Shown here one piece after another: positions 45,921 to 57,312 of a stretch of 64,000 bases of DNA. The stretch covers positions 65,332,200-65,396,199 of the forward strand of contig CM061065.1 of NCBI GenBank assembly GCA_030762895.1, read 5' to 3'. Positions within the stretch are counted from its first letter, which is position 1. Each line of letters starts with the position of its first letter. Under the pieces are notes generated by a model. The model saw only the letters and a program-made list of their open reading frames with translations, had not been told where the DNA came from and made no database searches. This DNA comes from Sophora flavescens. Its lineage: Eukaryota; Streptophyta; Magnoliopsida; Fabales; Fabaceae. A program made the position numbers and the translations under genes.

Positions 45921-48900
45921 AGAATTTCGTCCTCGAAATTACGTACCTTGAAATAACTCAGGGTACTGCAACTTCATCTTGTCCTCAGCTTCCCGCGTTG
46001 CTTCTCCGGTTGTCTCATTCCAAATGACTTTGACCAAAGGAATTTGCTTACCTCTGAGTTCCTTTGTCATCCTATCCGCGATTCGTGTCAGCGAAGTCAC
46101 AAAGGACAGGTTCTCTTTTAACTATACTTTATCAGGCTTTATGATAGGGGATGGATCAGGAATGTATTTTCTCAACTGAGAGACATGAAAAACATCATGG
46201 ATATTGGAAAGAAAGGGTGGTAATGATATTTTATAAGCTACTGGACCTACACGATGAAGAATTTGGTAGGGTCCAATAAACTTGGGTGTAAGCTTTCTGG
46301 ACTTTAGTACTCTGCCAATCCCCAGTCGTTGGCGTGACTCTCAAGAATACATGTTCGCCTTCCTCAAACTCTAGAGGTCGTCGTCTCTTGTCCGCATAGC
46401 TTTTCTGTCGGCTGAGTAGTCCTCATTTTCTCCTAGATCATATTCACCTTTTCTATTGTTTGTTGCACGAAGTCTGGACCCAACAGCAAACTCTCACCAT
46501 CTTGGTACCAACACAAAGGCATCCAACATCGTCGACCATACAGGGCTTCATAAGGTGCCATTCCAATTCTTGAACGGAAACTATTATTGTAGGTGAATTC
46601 TATCAACGGTAGGGACTCGTCCCAACCCCCGACATCCTCCAAAACACAAGCTCTCAGCAAGTCCTCTAGTGACTGGATTGTCATTTCTGTTTGTCCATCC
46701 GTCTGCGGATAATATGCGGAACTCAATCTGAGTTTCGTTCCAAGCGATTTTTGCAAACTCTGCCAAAACCTCGATGTAAATCGCGGGTCTCGGTCTGAAA
46801 CAATGATTGAAGGCACACCATGCAGTCTAACAATCTCTCCGATGTACAGTTGGGTTAACTTCCCCATAGAGTATCTCATATTGATTGGCAAAAAGTGAGC
46901 TGACTTAGTCAGTTGATCCACTATTACCCATATAGCCTCATACCCCTTCTTAGTCCTTGGTAAACTGGTCACGAAATCCATTGAGATTCCGTCCCATTTC
47001 AATTTTGGAATATCTAAAGACTGTAACATTCCTGCTGGTCTCTAGTGTTCTACTTTGGCTTTATGACATACCAAACAAGAAGCGACGTATTCCATGACAT
47101 CTCTCTTCATCCCATACCACCAATACAACTTCTTAAGATCTTGATACATCTTCATGGCCCCTGAGTGCATACTCAACCTACTCTTATGAGCCTCTTCTAA
47201 AATCAACTTCCTTAGCTCAGCATCATCAGGTACACAGATTCTCTCGCCAAACCTCAAGATTCCATCTGTTCCTTCTCTAAATTCTGACAAAGCTCCTTGA
47301 GGCACTAAGTCTCTTTCTGTCTGTAGATACTGATCAGTCTCTTGCTTCTCCTTTATCTGCTCCATTAATCCATTTGACACGGTGGTCCTGTTCAGACACA
47401 GTTTTCCTGGTGTAATCTCAACTAACAAACTTAGATCGCGGAATTGTTCCAGCAATTCCTGCTCTTTAACCATCATCACTGATGCGTGAATTGTCTTCCT
47501 GCTCAAGGCATCAGCCACTACATTCACCTTTCCAGGGTGATACTGTAGTTGAAAGTCATAATCCTTCAAGAATTCTAACCAACGTCTCTGACGCATATTC
47601 AACTCCTTCTGATTAAACAGGTACTTCAAGCTTTTATGGTCACCGAAAACATTAAAAGTAGTCCCATACAAGTAATGTCTCCAGATTTTTAAAGCAAAGA
47701 CCACAACATCCAGTTCTAAATCGTGCGTCGGATAGTTCCTCTCATGAATCTTCAACTGCCTCGAAGCATAAGCTACAACTTTCCGATTTTGCATCAGAAC
47801 ACAGCCCAAACCTTGATGCGAAGCATCACAGTAAACCTCAAAAGATTCCTTGGGATCAGGTAGGATCAATACCGGTGAGGTTGTCAACCTTCTTTTCAGC
47901 TCTTGGAAGCTTCTCTCACAGGCTTCTGTCCACACGAATGCTTGGTCCTTACGCGTCAACTGGGTGAGAGATCCTACAATATTGGAAAATCCTTCAATGA
48001 ACCTCCGGTAGTAGCCAGCCAAACCCACAAAACTATGGATTTCTGTTGCCGTTGTCGTCCTTTCCCATTCCAAAACAGCCTCGACCTTCATCGGATCCAC
48101 AGCGATTCCTTCGCGGGATATTACATGCCCCGGGAATTGAACTTGATCCAACCAAAACTCACACTTCTCTGGTTTCGCATAGAGCTGTTTCTCTTTCAGG
48201 ATCTGAAGAACAATGCTAAGATGTTCAGCATGAGTCTCCTTGTCCGGAGAATATATCAGAATGTCATCAATGAAGACGACTACGAACTGATCCAAAAAGG
48301 GACGAAAGATCCTATTCATATAATCCATGAATATAGCAGGTCCATTCCTCACTCCAAACGGTATCACCAAATACTCATAATGCCCATAGCGTGTTCGAAA
48401 CGCTGTCTTAGGAACATCTTCTGCTTTTACTCGTAACTGGTGGTATCCTGACCGCAGATCTATCTTTGAAAATACTGTCGCGCCACGTAACTGATCCATA
48501 AGATCATTTATCCTTGGAAGAGGATATCTGTTTTTAATCGTGACTTTGTTTAACTGACGAAAGTCCACACACAGCCTAGCAGTTCCATCTTTCTTCTTTA
48601 CTAGCAAGGCTGGAGCTCCCCACGGTGACACACTAGGTCGTATAAACTCTTTCCTCATCAGCTCCTTAAGTTGGTCCTTCAAGGTTTCTAACTCTGACTG
48701 CAACATGCGATATGGTGCCATGGATATTGGTCCAGTGCCTGGAATCAAATCAATCGCAAACTCGATCTCCCGAACAGGTGGCAATCCAGGTACATCCTCA
48801 GGGAAAACCTCCGGAAACTCTCGAATGACAAGTACGGATTCCAAGTCAAACTCGCTCTCGACGTCTAAGGAAAACAGCAACATGTAACCCTGAGCTCCTT

Positions 48901-49583
48901 CTTTCAAAGAAGCTCTTACCTGACTAGCAGATAAAAATCCAAAAATCTCCTCCCTGAAGATTAAGGTTTTCTGAGCACAATCTATTAGGACATGGTTGAA
49001 AGATAACCAATCCATGCCTAAGATTACATCTAACTGTACTAAAGGCAAACAGATCAAGTCTACAAGGAACTGTCTATTCTGAACGATGATAGGACAGTTT
49101 AAGCAAACAGAATTGACAGTCACAGGTTCAGCAGTTGGGGTAGAAACAATCAGATTATATGGCAAGGAAGAAACAGGCAAGTATATAATTTTCACACGAT
49201 CCATCGAAATAAAAGAATGAGTTGCGGCTGAATCGAAAAGTAAAGACAAGAGATTACCAGCAATGTCGCACTTACCTTGCACAAGATCAGCGGAATTCGA
49301 TGCCTCAGCACCACTCTGGTATACACTCTTCCCTTAACGGTTGGCTTGTTTACTCTGGCATGGTTGACATAATGCTCCCTCTTCGGTGCATGGCACTCCT
49401 TTGCCAAGTGTCCCACGCGGTCACAGTTGTTACACTTGTAATCCTTCTTCGGGCAAGCATTTGCCAGGTGGCTCGGATCTCCACACCCGAAACATCTCCT
49501 ATCTTGGCCTTGATCGTTGTTTCTCTGTCCTCCACTTCCTGTCCCCGAAACACTGGGACGATCTTGTTGTTTCTGGTTGTAGT
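45921..49583 (-). pseudogene. Element C gag (3' part)-pol relic
   Basis: The protein would process Gag-Pol, copy RNA to DNA and integrate it. In order on the minus strand: two zinc knuckles (CFGCGDPSHLANAC near 49480, CNNCDRVGHLAKEC near 49420); a frameshift near 49315; then a 746-residue frame (49282-47042) with protease LFDSAATHSFIS (the usual DSG is DSA), RT catalytic FIDDILIYS near 48260, RNase H VYCDASHQGLG near 47830 and the integrase zinc region. A TAG at 47042-47044, where Gln is expected, interrupts it; the frame resumes in phase with integrase core SMDFV, SDRDPRF and YPQTDGQTE (47029-46433). A second TAG at 46433 and at least two frameshifts (about 46405, 46330) follow. The tail to 45921 has chromodomain-like wording. 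The 5' side is cut by element G. Confidence 0.88.
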
Positions 49584-49640
49584 TGTTGGTGTAAGCCCTA
49601 GAGGCCAGTGTATTTCTTAGACTTACATTTGTATCTTGCC

Positions 49641-49696
<56 letters not shown>

Positions 49697-51029
49697 ATGA
49701 TATGAGGCATTCCAGTTTATTGTGTTACTTGTTTAAACATAATATAGTCCTTAGAATAGAAATTTCAGTTTAATAGAACATCAAGTACATGACTTGATCG
49801 TGAGACACTATTGAACAATGAAATCCTATTCTTAAATATATGTAGTCAAGTATTTTATTAATAAGGACAATAATAATACATTGAGATTATTATGTGTGCA
49901 GGCTGATGACCATATCTCACGGGTCATGGATATGAGATATCGAGTCGCCACATAGGTACACATTAGAGTAATGATGTACTGGATTGACCCACCATGAGAA
50001 CTACATGGAGCGTTATGTGAGTGGCATAAGTAGTTCTCATAGTGACAATGGTGTATGCAATCCTTCGACCTGAAATCGCTACGATCCCTACATGAGGAGT
50101 CGTGTGCTTTAATATCGTCAAACGTCATCTGTAATAGGATGATTATAAAGACGGTCATTGGGCATACCACGAGCCATGTAGAGGGATGTCAGTGACCTAG
50201 ATGAAATTTGTCCCTCCTACATAACAGGAGTAATATCTGTGGGCCCCTTGATAGAGCGAGACTGTAAAATGCATGGTCGTGCTGAAATGAGTCAATATGA
50301 GATATTGACCTCATTTGTTGTTAAGTCTGCTCGGGTATCAGGGAACATGATATTGAACCATACAAGGGTGACTCATTCTATGTCTTGTGTTCAATATAGA
50401 TATATGGACAAAGGGATAATAATGCACATGAATATTTGTCACAGAAAGGTTTCGTCAAATCACTGACTTTCTCACTACTTAGGTGGCAGTGATGTATTGC
50501 TAGATACCACTCACTGTTTGTAATATTAAATGGGATTTAATATTACTACTAACGTTTTGGGAACCTATAGGGTCACACACATAAGAGCGGATCAAGAGAA
50601 GCATTAAAAGGTGAGTTGGACTCTTCTATTGGGCCTAGCGCATAATACATGGGGCTTAGGTCAAACGCTGCTCACTAACTCACTTAAGGAGGTGCTACTA
50701 TAAGTAGACCACTTAAGCTATAGTGCCTACACGGTTTTTACCCTAGTCGCACATAGAGAGTGACAGTGAGCAGCAGGTCTCGGTTTTCGAAGCTAGCACT
50801 GTGAGGCAGAGACGCTTCGTGTTCGTGACGTTGGACGTTCACGGGATCTGCTCGTGTGGATACCTTAGAGACACCGTTCGTGCGGTGTTCGTGATAGATG
50901 ATTTCAATCAATTCTCATCGCTTCAAGAGGTAAATCTTCTAACCATGAATCATGACCATTCGCAAGGATCCTTCGATGGGATTTTTTTTTTCCGCTGCGT
51001 TATTTTGTTTTATACACAAATTCCCAACA
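49584..51029 (+). repeat. Element G 5' LTR
   Basis: Starts TGTTGGTGTAAG and ends AAATTCCCAACA. Very similar to the 3' LTR; the main length difference is the TA microsatellite. TATA-like ACTATAAGTAG lies near 50698. Confidence 0.93.
49642..49693. repeat. TA dinucleotide microsatellite in G 5' LTR
   Basis: About 26 TA units; the same place in the 3' LTR (about 62534-62554) has about 10, which accounts for most of the 40-bp difference in LTR length. Confidence 0.9.
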
Positions 51030-51030
51030 G

Positions 51031-51043
51031 TGGTTTCAGAGCC
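51031..51043 (+). promoter_or_regulatory. Element G PBS (initiator Met type)
   Basis: TGGTTTCAGAGCC, one base from the usual TGGTATCAGAGCC, directly after the LTR. Confidence 0.85.
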
Positions 51044-51591
51044 GCTTGCGACACCATGATTATGTTATGTGGTTTACCTGTTATGTATGATAACATGTTA
51101 ATAATGTGAATCGTTTTTCTGAAAATTGTTTTCTGAAAATCGTTTGCTTCTGTTTTTGCGAAACCTTGTTTCTGTAATTTTCGTATGTATATGATATATG
51201 CGTCTATAGCATATTTATCTATATATGTGATATGTACATTGGTTCTGGAATCCTTATTATGTTCTACGATGGCGTCAAGTGTTGATGTTAAACATGATCA
51301 GTTTCAGTTCTCTGTTGGCGGCGTTAAAGGGTGTCAGACATGAAAAGTTCATGTTCTTGCGGCTGAGGTTCCAAGGGTTGAAACCCTAGCCGCCATTCCT
51401 TGCAGCGTGAAGTGTTCACGAGCCTTGCGGTTTTAGGGTTGAAAGGTTGGAGCCCTAGCCGCCAAGGAAGCGGGAACCCCGTGCTACCTCTGCGTAGTGT
51501 GTTATTTCGAAATTCAATTTTTGAAATCTTTTATGTCACCATTTAATAACAACATCAATTATAATAAATGAGATTTATTATATATGATATG
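51044..51591 (+). other. Element G leader, part left of element F
   Basis: Non-coding. Contains the repeated phrase AAACCCTAGCCGCC/GGAGCCCTAGCCGCC (about 51379-51465). Ends at target copy ATATG (51587-51591) of element F. Confidence 0.7.
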
Positions 51592-52886
51592 TGGTCGCGC
51601 TGTCGTCACGCGCCAAAAAGAACGAGCGTTTACAAAATTAATGCAGATAGGGAAGCGACAACTCGGATGTCGTCTCTCAAGGACTCTTAGGCGTTGTTAT
51701 TATTAACAGAAAATTAATTTTGGGGGGTTGTTTGGATTGAAATAAAATAAAGAAAACAAAACAATGAAAACAAAGCAGTTAAAGAGAATAGCAAATAAAC
51801 TAAAGACGATTAACCTACTGTTCTCGGTTTCCCACTATCATTGGTTCATGCAAATCCAAGCCCTAAGCAGATTATAAACCCTTTCCGATTGTAGCATCAA
51901 TTTACAAGCGAAATCAATACTACGAGACATATATTCCTATTCCCGAATTAAGCAAACGGGGTGAAGCACTCATGAACTAAGCGGACATGATTGAACACAC
52001 GCGAATTAAGCAAACGCGATTATATATAGGAACATACAATCATCGAAATAAATCAATACTAATCCTACACACATCTGAATTAAGCAAACAGAAACATGTA
52101 GAACAGTACTGAAAAGGAATAGCAGTTCAAATAGGAAATCCAGAACCTCAAGCGTAATTGAAACCAATCCCAGTAGATTAATCTAGGAGACTAGTTCTCC
52201 ATTACAAAAGGAAAACAAAACATATCTAAGAAAAGAAGACGAACTACTACTACTGCCTAAGAACTAGCCAAAACTGGCTAACTCTGACCAAAACTAGCCA
52301 GCCTACCAGCCTCCTTTTCAGTTCTGTCTAAACTGACTTATATACAAGTTTCTGGAATCAGATTTCTCGCGAGGCGAAGCCTCTCTCGCGACGCGATTAT
52401 TATGAACAGTCTGCAACCTTTGGTATTCTCGCGAGGCGAACACACCTTCGCGAGGCGAGAATCTGAAAAGTCTTCTGTTACGCCCGTTATGAACATCAGG
52501 GGTCAACCGTCATGCTTTCTGACTTCCAGGCTCGCGAGGCGAATGGATGCTCGCGAGGCGAACGCTTCATCTTCAAAACTGCCACAGCCGTGACCTTCAA
52601 CACGGGCAAGCCATGATCGTCTCTGACTTTCTTTCTGGGTGACTGTCATGGGCGAGATATCCTTCGCGGGGCGAACCAGAATTATTCATTTTTATTAACC
52701 TGAAAATAAGAAAATAGCATAAGTATTTTATTTAACTCTAAATCAACTAAATTAACCTAAAAATACTTTATAGACTCAAAATATTACTTAAGGACAATCA
52801 AGTCTAATTTGGGTGAAAATGATATAAAATAAGCACAAAGTCATGGTCTTTACTAGTTATAAAACCAGTCAACCAAAGGCTCATCA
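51592..52886 (-). repeat. Element F 3' LTR
   Basis: On + TGGTCGCGCTGTCG to AAAGGCTCATCA. TATA (minus CTTGTATATAAGT) at 52337-52349. Confidence 0.93.
52366..52680 (-). promoter_or_regulatory. Paired CTCGCGAGGCGA motifs in element F U3
   Basis: Several pairs at 19-base spacing on + (for example TCGCGAGGCGAA-TGGATGC-TCGCGAGGCGAA near 52532/52551), upstream of the TATA box on the minus strand. The 5' LTR carries the same pairs at about 56787-57102, with one more intact pair (TCGCGGGGCGA near 57067/57086) that is damaged here. Confidence 0.75.
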
Positions 52887-52925
52887 AAATACCCCAAACT
52901 TAAACTTTGCTTGTCCTCAAGTAAA
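52887..52925 (-). promoter_or_regulatory. Element F PPT with adjacent hairpin
   Basis: Minus-strand PPT TAAGTTTGGGGTATTT (52902-52887) abuts the LTR. The hairpin at 52906-52925 has loop AGGA and seven of eight pairs. Confidence 0.8.
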
Positions 52926-54260
52926 CTAAAACTCAAAAACTTAAAAAGACTCAAGACCTGGCAAAACATGGCAAGCTTAAGAATTCAATCAACTTTGCAC
53001 AAATTTCAAGCAATTTTTTTTTCAAAATAAATTTTTTTTCTTCAATGTTCCCCCCCTTTCAAACAAAGTAATCCCCACAATCATTCATTCTAAACAATTG
53101 AGAATTTCATCATTCAAACAATCATCAATCTAAGCAGGGAATCCAAGTCACACACAAGAAGGAGATCACCAAATTCAAACAACTGCCTTCCTCACAAGGG
53201 AAATTTGTGTTTCACTCAATCGCTCAGTTTGTGTCTAGGTTATCAACAATTCACTTTTTCACTTTTAAGAGCACTTCCCATAAATTTGATTTTCATCTCA
53301 AAATGATTCCCACAGAAAACATGCAAGCAACATCAGAAGGTCTTTTATGGGTTGTAATGGAGCCTGGCTAAGGGTAGGATATACAAAGGAACTCGGCTGA
53401 GGACCCTAGGAACTAAGAGAGCATGAACATTATTTACACTTTGAATTTCCACTCAAGTTCCTTTTCTCATTTTTCATTTGCCTTGGGTGACTACAACCTT
53501 TTTATTTCTTTCTAGCATTTTTGCACTTTTATTTTTTTTGTTTTCTTTTCTTTTCTTTTCTTTTTTTTCAATTTTTCTTCTCAATCCCAAACAACACAGT
53601 ACACCTTGCAGCCACCCCAAACTTTAGTTTCTTGCACCCATTCTAAGATTCCATGCTCTCCTAATCCTAAGATCGGGTTAACATAGTTTTCCAGATTTTT
53701 GGGCTTATAACATTAGGTTATCAAGAATTAACAGGCTAATAGGCTCAATGGGGCTAACTAGGGAACATGCATTAGGAATTGGTTATTTTTAGGCTAAGTA
53801 GCTATTTACAAGGAAAATGCCTAAATCATCTGAAGCAAACACATAATCATGCAAACCAAAAAGAGATTCAAGCAAATTCGGAAAAGTGCAATCAAAAGTG
53901 ATTTTCACACAGTTAAAAACATGTTGGAGGCTCAAAACCTCACCTGGACATTTTTGAAATTATTTGATTGAGATTCTATCCCTAGTGTATGCTTCCTATC
54001 ACCCCAAACTTATCATAAATCATGCCATCATAACAAAATCTCAAAGTTCAGTTTTCAATCACATGGGAATCACTTTTCAAAAACAAAAAATTTTCCAGCC
54101 TAGAGGAATCATCACATATCAATCATGCAAGCAATCTGTGCAACATCAATCAAATACCAATCAAGCTTGCCAATAAAAGACTCAACACACAAATACTCCT
54201 GAGCTTCTCAAATTATTCAGGAGCTTTATTCAAAGAAAAGGAAAAACTACAACTAATTCC
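52926..54260 (-). other. Element F internal non-coding region
   Basis: No supportable gene. TTTTC-rich runs near 53525-53575. Resembles the post-gag spacer of elements E and I in position. Confidence 0.7.
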
Positions 54261-54295
54261 CTCCCCCACACTTAAAACATGCATTGTCCCCAATG
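54261..54295 (-). promoter_or_regulatory. Internal hairpin and PPT-like tract of element F
   Basis: The minus strand reads CATTGGGGACAATG (54295-54282), a five-pair hairpin with loop GGGA, then after eight bases AAGTGTGGGGGAG (54273-54261). Confidence 0.65.
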
Positions 54296-54347
54296 AAACA
54301 ACATAACAATAAGATCAGAGTGAGGGAAAGGAAAGGGAACTCCCTGA

Positions 54348-54971
54348 TCAAGTGGTAGTGTAAGAGCTTCCGCCTGGATCCCATTGTCTGTGATACAGTG
54401 GCCACGGGATGCTCAAATTGTGAAACGATCCTCCCGGATCCCATGGCCTATAGCATAATGCCCACGTGGTAGACAAATGATGGAAGCTCATTCCATGCTT
54501 CCCTAACTTGCAGCCTTTATATGGAAGTGGGTGCTTGATAGTCATGGTAACTCCGCCAAGTGCGGCGGGCTTCTCACTTCCTCTTTGGGCACAGTTGACC
54601 TCTTTTTCATCCTTCTCAATAAAATCCTCCCAATAAAAGTGGGGTTCAACCTCTTTAAATGGCCACAGTGAAAAATCCAAAGGCTGAAACTCCATCACTG
54701 GTTCCTCAGGGGGAAGTGGCTGCTCAATGGATGGTATAGCTGGAACTTCGGCTGAACAAACAGCATCATTCTCACTATCATCCTGCAAAATAGAATCAAG
54801 AAACTGGCCACAAACAGCACACGGGTTAGTGTCGATGCAATCAAGACATGTAGTAAAAGAAACTGAGTTAGTAAAGGTCTGATTGTCTGGACTTTCTGCA
54901 CACGGTTCATCCACCCCATCACTTTCAACACCTGCATCTAAGACCAAAGATTCTTCTTTATCCTCAAGCAC
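54348..54971 (-). CDS. Second part of element F gag-like frame (after in-frame TGA)
   Basis: This 207-residue frame is in the same phase as the upstream gag-like frame and separated from it only by TGA at 54978-54980, so it is either its C-terminal half after a nonsense change or is reached by read-through. It is acidic and contains CLDCIDTNPCAVC, a CX2C-X5-CX2C arrangement near 54830, a second such motif after the one in the first half. The C-terminus repeats WDPGGS twice (19 residues apart). I know of no enzyme with this pattern and assign no function beyond a probable Gag C-terminal region. The CX2C pairs might bind metal in place of a CCHC knuckle, but that is inference. An independent start (ATG 54971) is possible. 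Confidence 0.55.
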   Translation of the reverse strand: MLEDKEESLVLDAGVESDGVDEPCAESPDNQTFTNSVSFTTCLDCIDTNPCAVCGQFLDSILQDDSENDAVCSAEVPAIPSIEQPLPPEEPVMEFQPLDFSLWPFKEVEPHFYWEDFIEKDEKEVNCAQRGSEKPAALGGVTMTIKHPLPYKGCKLGKHGMSFHHLSTTWALCYRPWDPGGSFHNLSIPWPLYHRQWDPGGSSYTTT

Positions 54972-54977
54972 GGTGGA

Positions 54978-55889
54978 TCAAATGTTCTCCTGATCCTCCT
55001 GATGCTCATTTCCTATAGGAACATGGCCCTCAACCTCATCTGTTTCCTGTTCCATATGGATGCTTTGCTTAACATACCTTTCAAAATAACATTCTACACA
55101 CAAAGCAGTGCCAGAACAATAACAACCATCACATGCATTAGAATCAGGGGATTCAACACACAATTCATCAATAGAAACATTATCAGAATCATCATCAGAA
55201 ATATTTTCAGGAATAACTTTCTGTGAATCTTTATGTTCTTCAAGGGGCTGTGGAGTTAGCATTGCAGCCGAGTTGGCAACAATTTGATCAATTTGCATGG
55301 CCAACTTCTGAGATTCAGCTTCACTCCTCTGATATTCAAGATTACTCGCCTCCATCATCTGTTGAAATTCGAGATTACTGGCTTCCATTCTCTGTTGGAA
55401 TTCGAGATTTTGCTCTGCTATCCGTTGATTATTCTCAGCCATTTGTTTGAGCATGTCCTCTAGTGAAAGTTTGGAAGGTGCAGAGGTGGTCACTTGGGGA
55501 GGATTCGGTGGTGGTGCCAGTGGTAACATCAGTTGTGAGTCCCCATACCAAGGGTTTAGATAGTTTCCCCAGCTCAACAGGAAGGCTTCCTTCAAATCAA
55601 ACCAGCTTGAGATGGAATTCTCATCAAGACAATAGAACCAATCCCTTGCAGTGCCTTCAAGTGAGAACTGGAAAGCTTCCATCTGAATGTGATCTTCTGT
55701 TATTCCTGCAGGTCTCAGCATTATAGAACAAGCAATCTGGAATTCCCTCAGATGCTCCTGCGGATTCTCACCTGCAAGACCACTAAACCTTGGCAACCAG
55801 TGCGATAAACCATAAAAATCAGGAAAATATATGCATGGTGGTGGTTCATAGTAAACATTAGGCATGTAACCATCTCGGTGATTATCCAT
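54978..55889 (-). CDS. Athila-type Gag-like protein of element F
   Basis: Retrotransposon Gag, expected to form particles in the cytoplasm and package RNA. The ATG at 55889 (MDNHRDGYMPN) is about 100 bases after the PBS. Residues about 25-115 carry the Gag capsid-like core, with LPRFSGLAGENPQEHLREF, FQFSLEGTARDWFYCL and ISSWFDLKEAF in the order seen in Athila/Tat elements. Residues about 150-210 are a predicted coiled coil with an 11-residue repeat (NLEFQQ(R/M)MEAS three times, about 55331-55410). Then comes CDGCYCSGTALCVEC, a Cys-rich motif that is not a CCHC knuckle. The frame is intact for 303 residues and ends at TGA 54978, beyond which the same frame stays open for over 200 codons. No protease follows. 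Confidence 0.8.
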   Translation of the reverse strand: MDNHRDGYMPNVYYEPPPCIYFPDFYGLSHWLPRFSGLAGENPQEHLREFQIACSIMLRPAGITEDHIQMEAFQFSLEGTARDWFYCLDENSISSWFDLKEAFLLSWGNYLNPWYGDSQLMLPLAPPPNPPQVTTSAPSKLSLEDMLKQMAENNQRIAEQNLEFQQRMEASNLEFQQMMEASNLEYQRSEAESQKLAMQIDQIVANSAAMLTPQPLEEHKDSQKVIPENISDDDSDNVSIDELCVESPDSNACDGCYCSGTALCVECYFERYVKQSIHMEQETDEVEGHVPIGNEHQEDQENI

Positions 55890-55990
55890 GGGGGGTGCTA
55901 AAATTCACAACCAGACAAAACAGACAAAACTAATTTAGTAAAGAGAATTTTTTTTTTAAATATTTTCTGCTAATAACAACAAACAAGAGT

Positions 55991-56007
55991 CCCCGGCAAC
56001 GGCGCCA
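55991..56007 (-). promoter_or_regulatory. Element F PBS (tRNA-Asp)
   Basis: The minus strand reads TGGCGCCGTTGCCGGGG, a perfect complement to the tRNA-Asp 3' end, five bases from the 5' LTR. Confidence 0.95.
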
Positions 56008-56012
56008 ATTTT

Positions 56013-57307
56013 TGGTCGCGCTGTCGCCACGCACCAAAAAGAACGAGCGTTTACAAAATTAATGCAGATAGGGAAGCGACAACTCGGATGTCGTCTCTCA
56101 AGGACTCTTAGGCGTTGTTATTATTAACAGAAAATTAATTTTGGGGGGTTGTTTGGATTGAAATAAAATAAAGAAAACAAAACAATGAAAACAAAGCAGT
56201 TAAAGAGAATAGCAAATAAACTAAAGACGATTAACCTACTGTTCTCGGTTTCCCACTATCATTGGTTCATGCAAATCCAAGCCCTAAGCAGATTCTAAAC
56301 CCTTTCCGATTGTAGCATCAATTTACAAGCGAAATCAATACTACGAGACATATATTCCTATTCCCGAATTAAGCAAACGGGGTGAAGCACTCATGAACTA
56401 AGCGGACATGATTGAACACACGCGAATTAAGCAAACGCGATTATATATAGGAACATACAATCATCGAAATAAATCAATACTAATCCTACACACATCTGAA
56501 TTAAGCAAACAGAAACATGTAGAACAGTACTGAAAAGGAATAGCAGTTCAAATAGGAAATCCAGAACCTCAAGCGTAATTGAAACCAATCCCAGTAGATT
56601 AATCTAGGAGACTAGTTCTCCATTACAAAAGGAAAACAAAACATATCTAAGAAAAGAAGACGAACTACTACTACTGCCTAAGAACTAGCCAAAACTGGCT
56701 AACTCTGACCAAAACTAGCCAGCCTACCAGCCTTCTTTTCAGTTCTGTCTAAACTGACTTATATACAAGTTTCTGGAATCAGATTTCTCGCGAGGCGAAG
56801 CCTCTCTCGCGAGGCGATTATTATGAACAGTCTGCAACCTTTGGTATTCTCGCAAGGCGAACACACCTTCGCGAGGCGAGAATCTGAAAAGTCTTCTGTT
56901 ACGCCCGTTATGAACATCAGGGGTCAACCGTGATGCTTTCTGACTTCTAGGCTCGCGAGGCGAATGGATGCTCGCGAGGCGAACGCTTCATCTTCAAAAC
57001 TGCCACAGCCGTGACCTTCAACACGGGCAAGCCGTGATCGTCTCTGACTTTCTGGGCTGGGTGACTCGCGGGGCGAGATATCCTTCGCGGGGCGAACTAG
57101 AATTATTCATTTTTATTAACTTGAAAATAAGAAAATAGCATAAGTATTTTATTTAACTCTAAATCAACTAAATTAACCTAAAAATACTTTATAAACTCAA
57201 AATATTACTTAAGGACAATCAAGTCTAATTTGGGTGAAAATGATATAAAATAAGCACAAAGTCATGGTCTTTACTAGTTATAAAACCAGTCAACCAGAGG
57301 CTCATCA
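56013..57307 (-). repeat. Element F 5' LTR
   Basis: Same length as the 3' LTR and nearly identical. Followed by target copy ATATG. TATA near 56757-56770. Confidence 0.93.
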
Positions 57308-57312
57308 ATATG

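Larger units (their letters stand above)
51592..57307 (-). mobile_element. Element F: gag-only Athila-type retrotransposon (TR-GAG-like)
   Basis: TSD ATATG (51587-51591, 57308-57312); two 1295-bp LTRs that differ at roughly 15-20 positions by eye; perfect Asp-type PBS; a gag-like frame with one stop; hairpin-PPT signals; no protease, RT or integrase. It is a compact, recent non-autonomous element of the kind described as TR-GAG. Confidence 0.93.

Noticed and set aside
47903..48436. 177-codon open frame on +
   Set aside because: Antisense to the RT/RNase H region of element C, where the minus-strand reading has clear family motifs.
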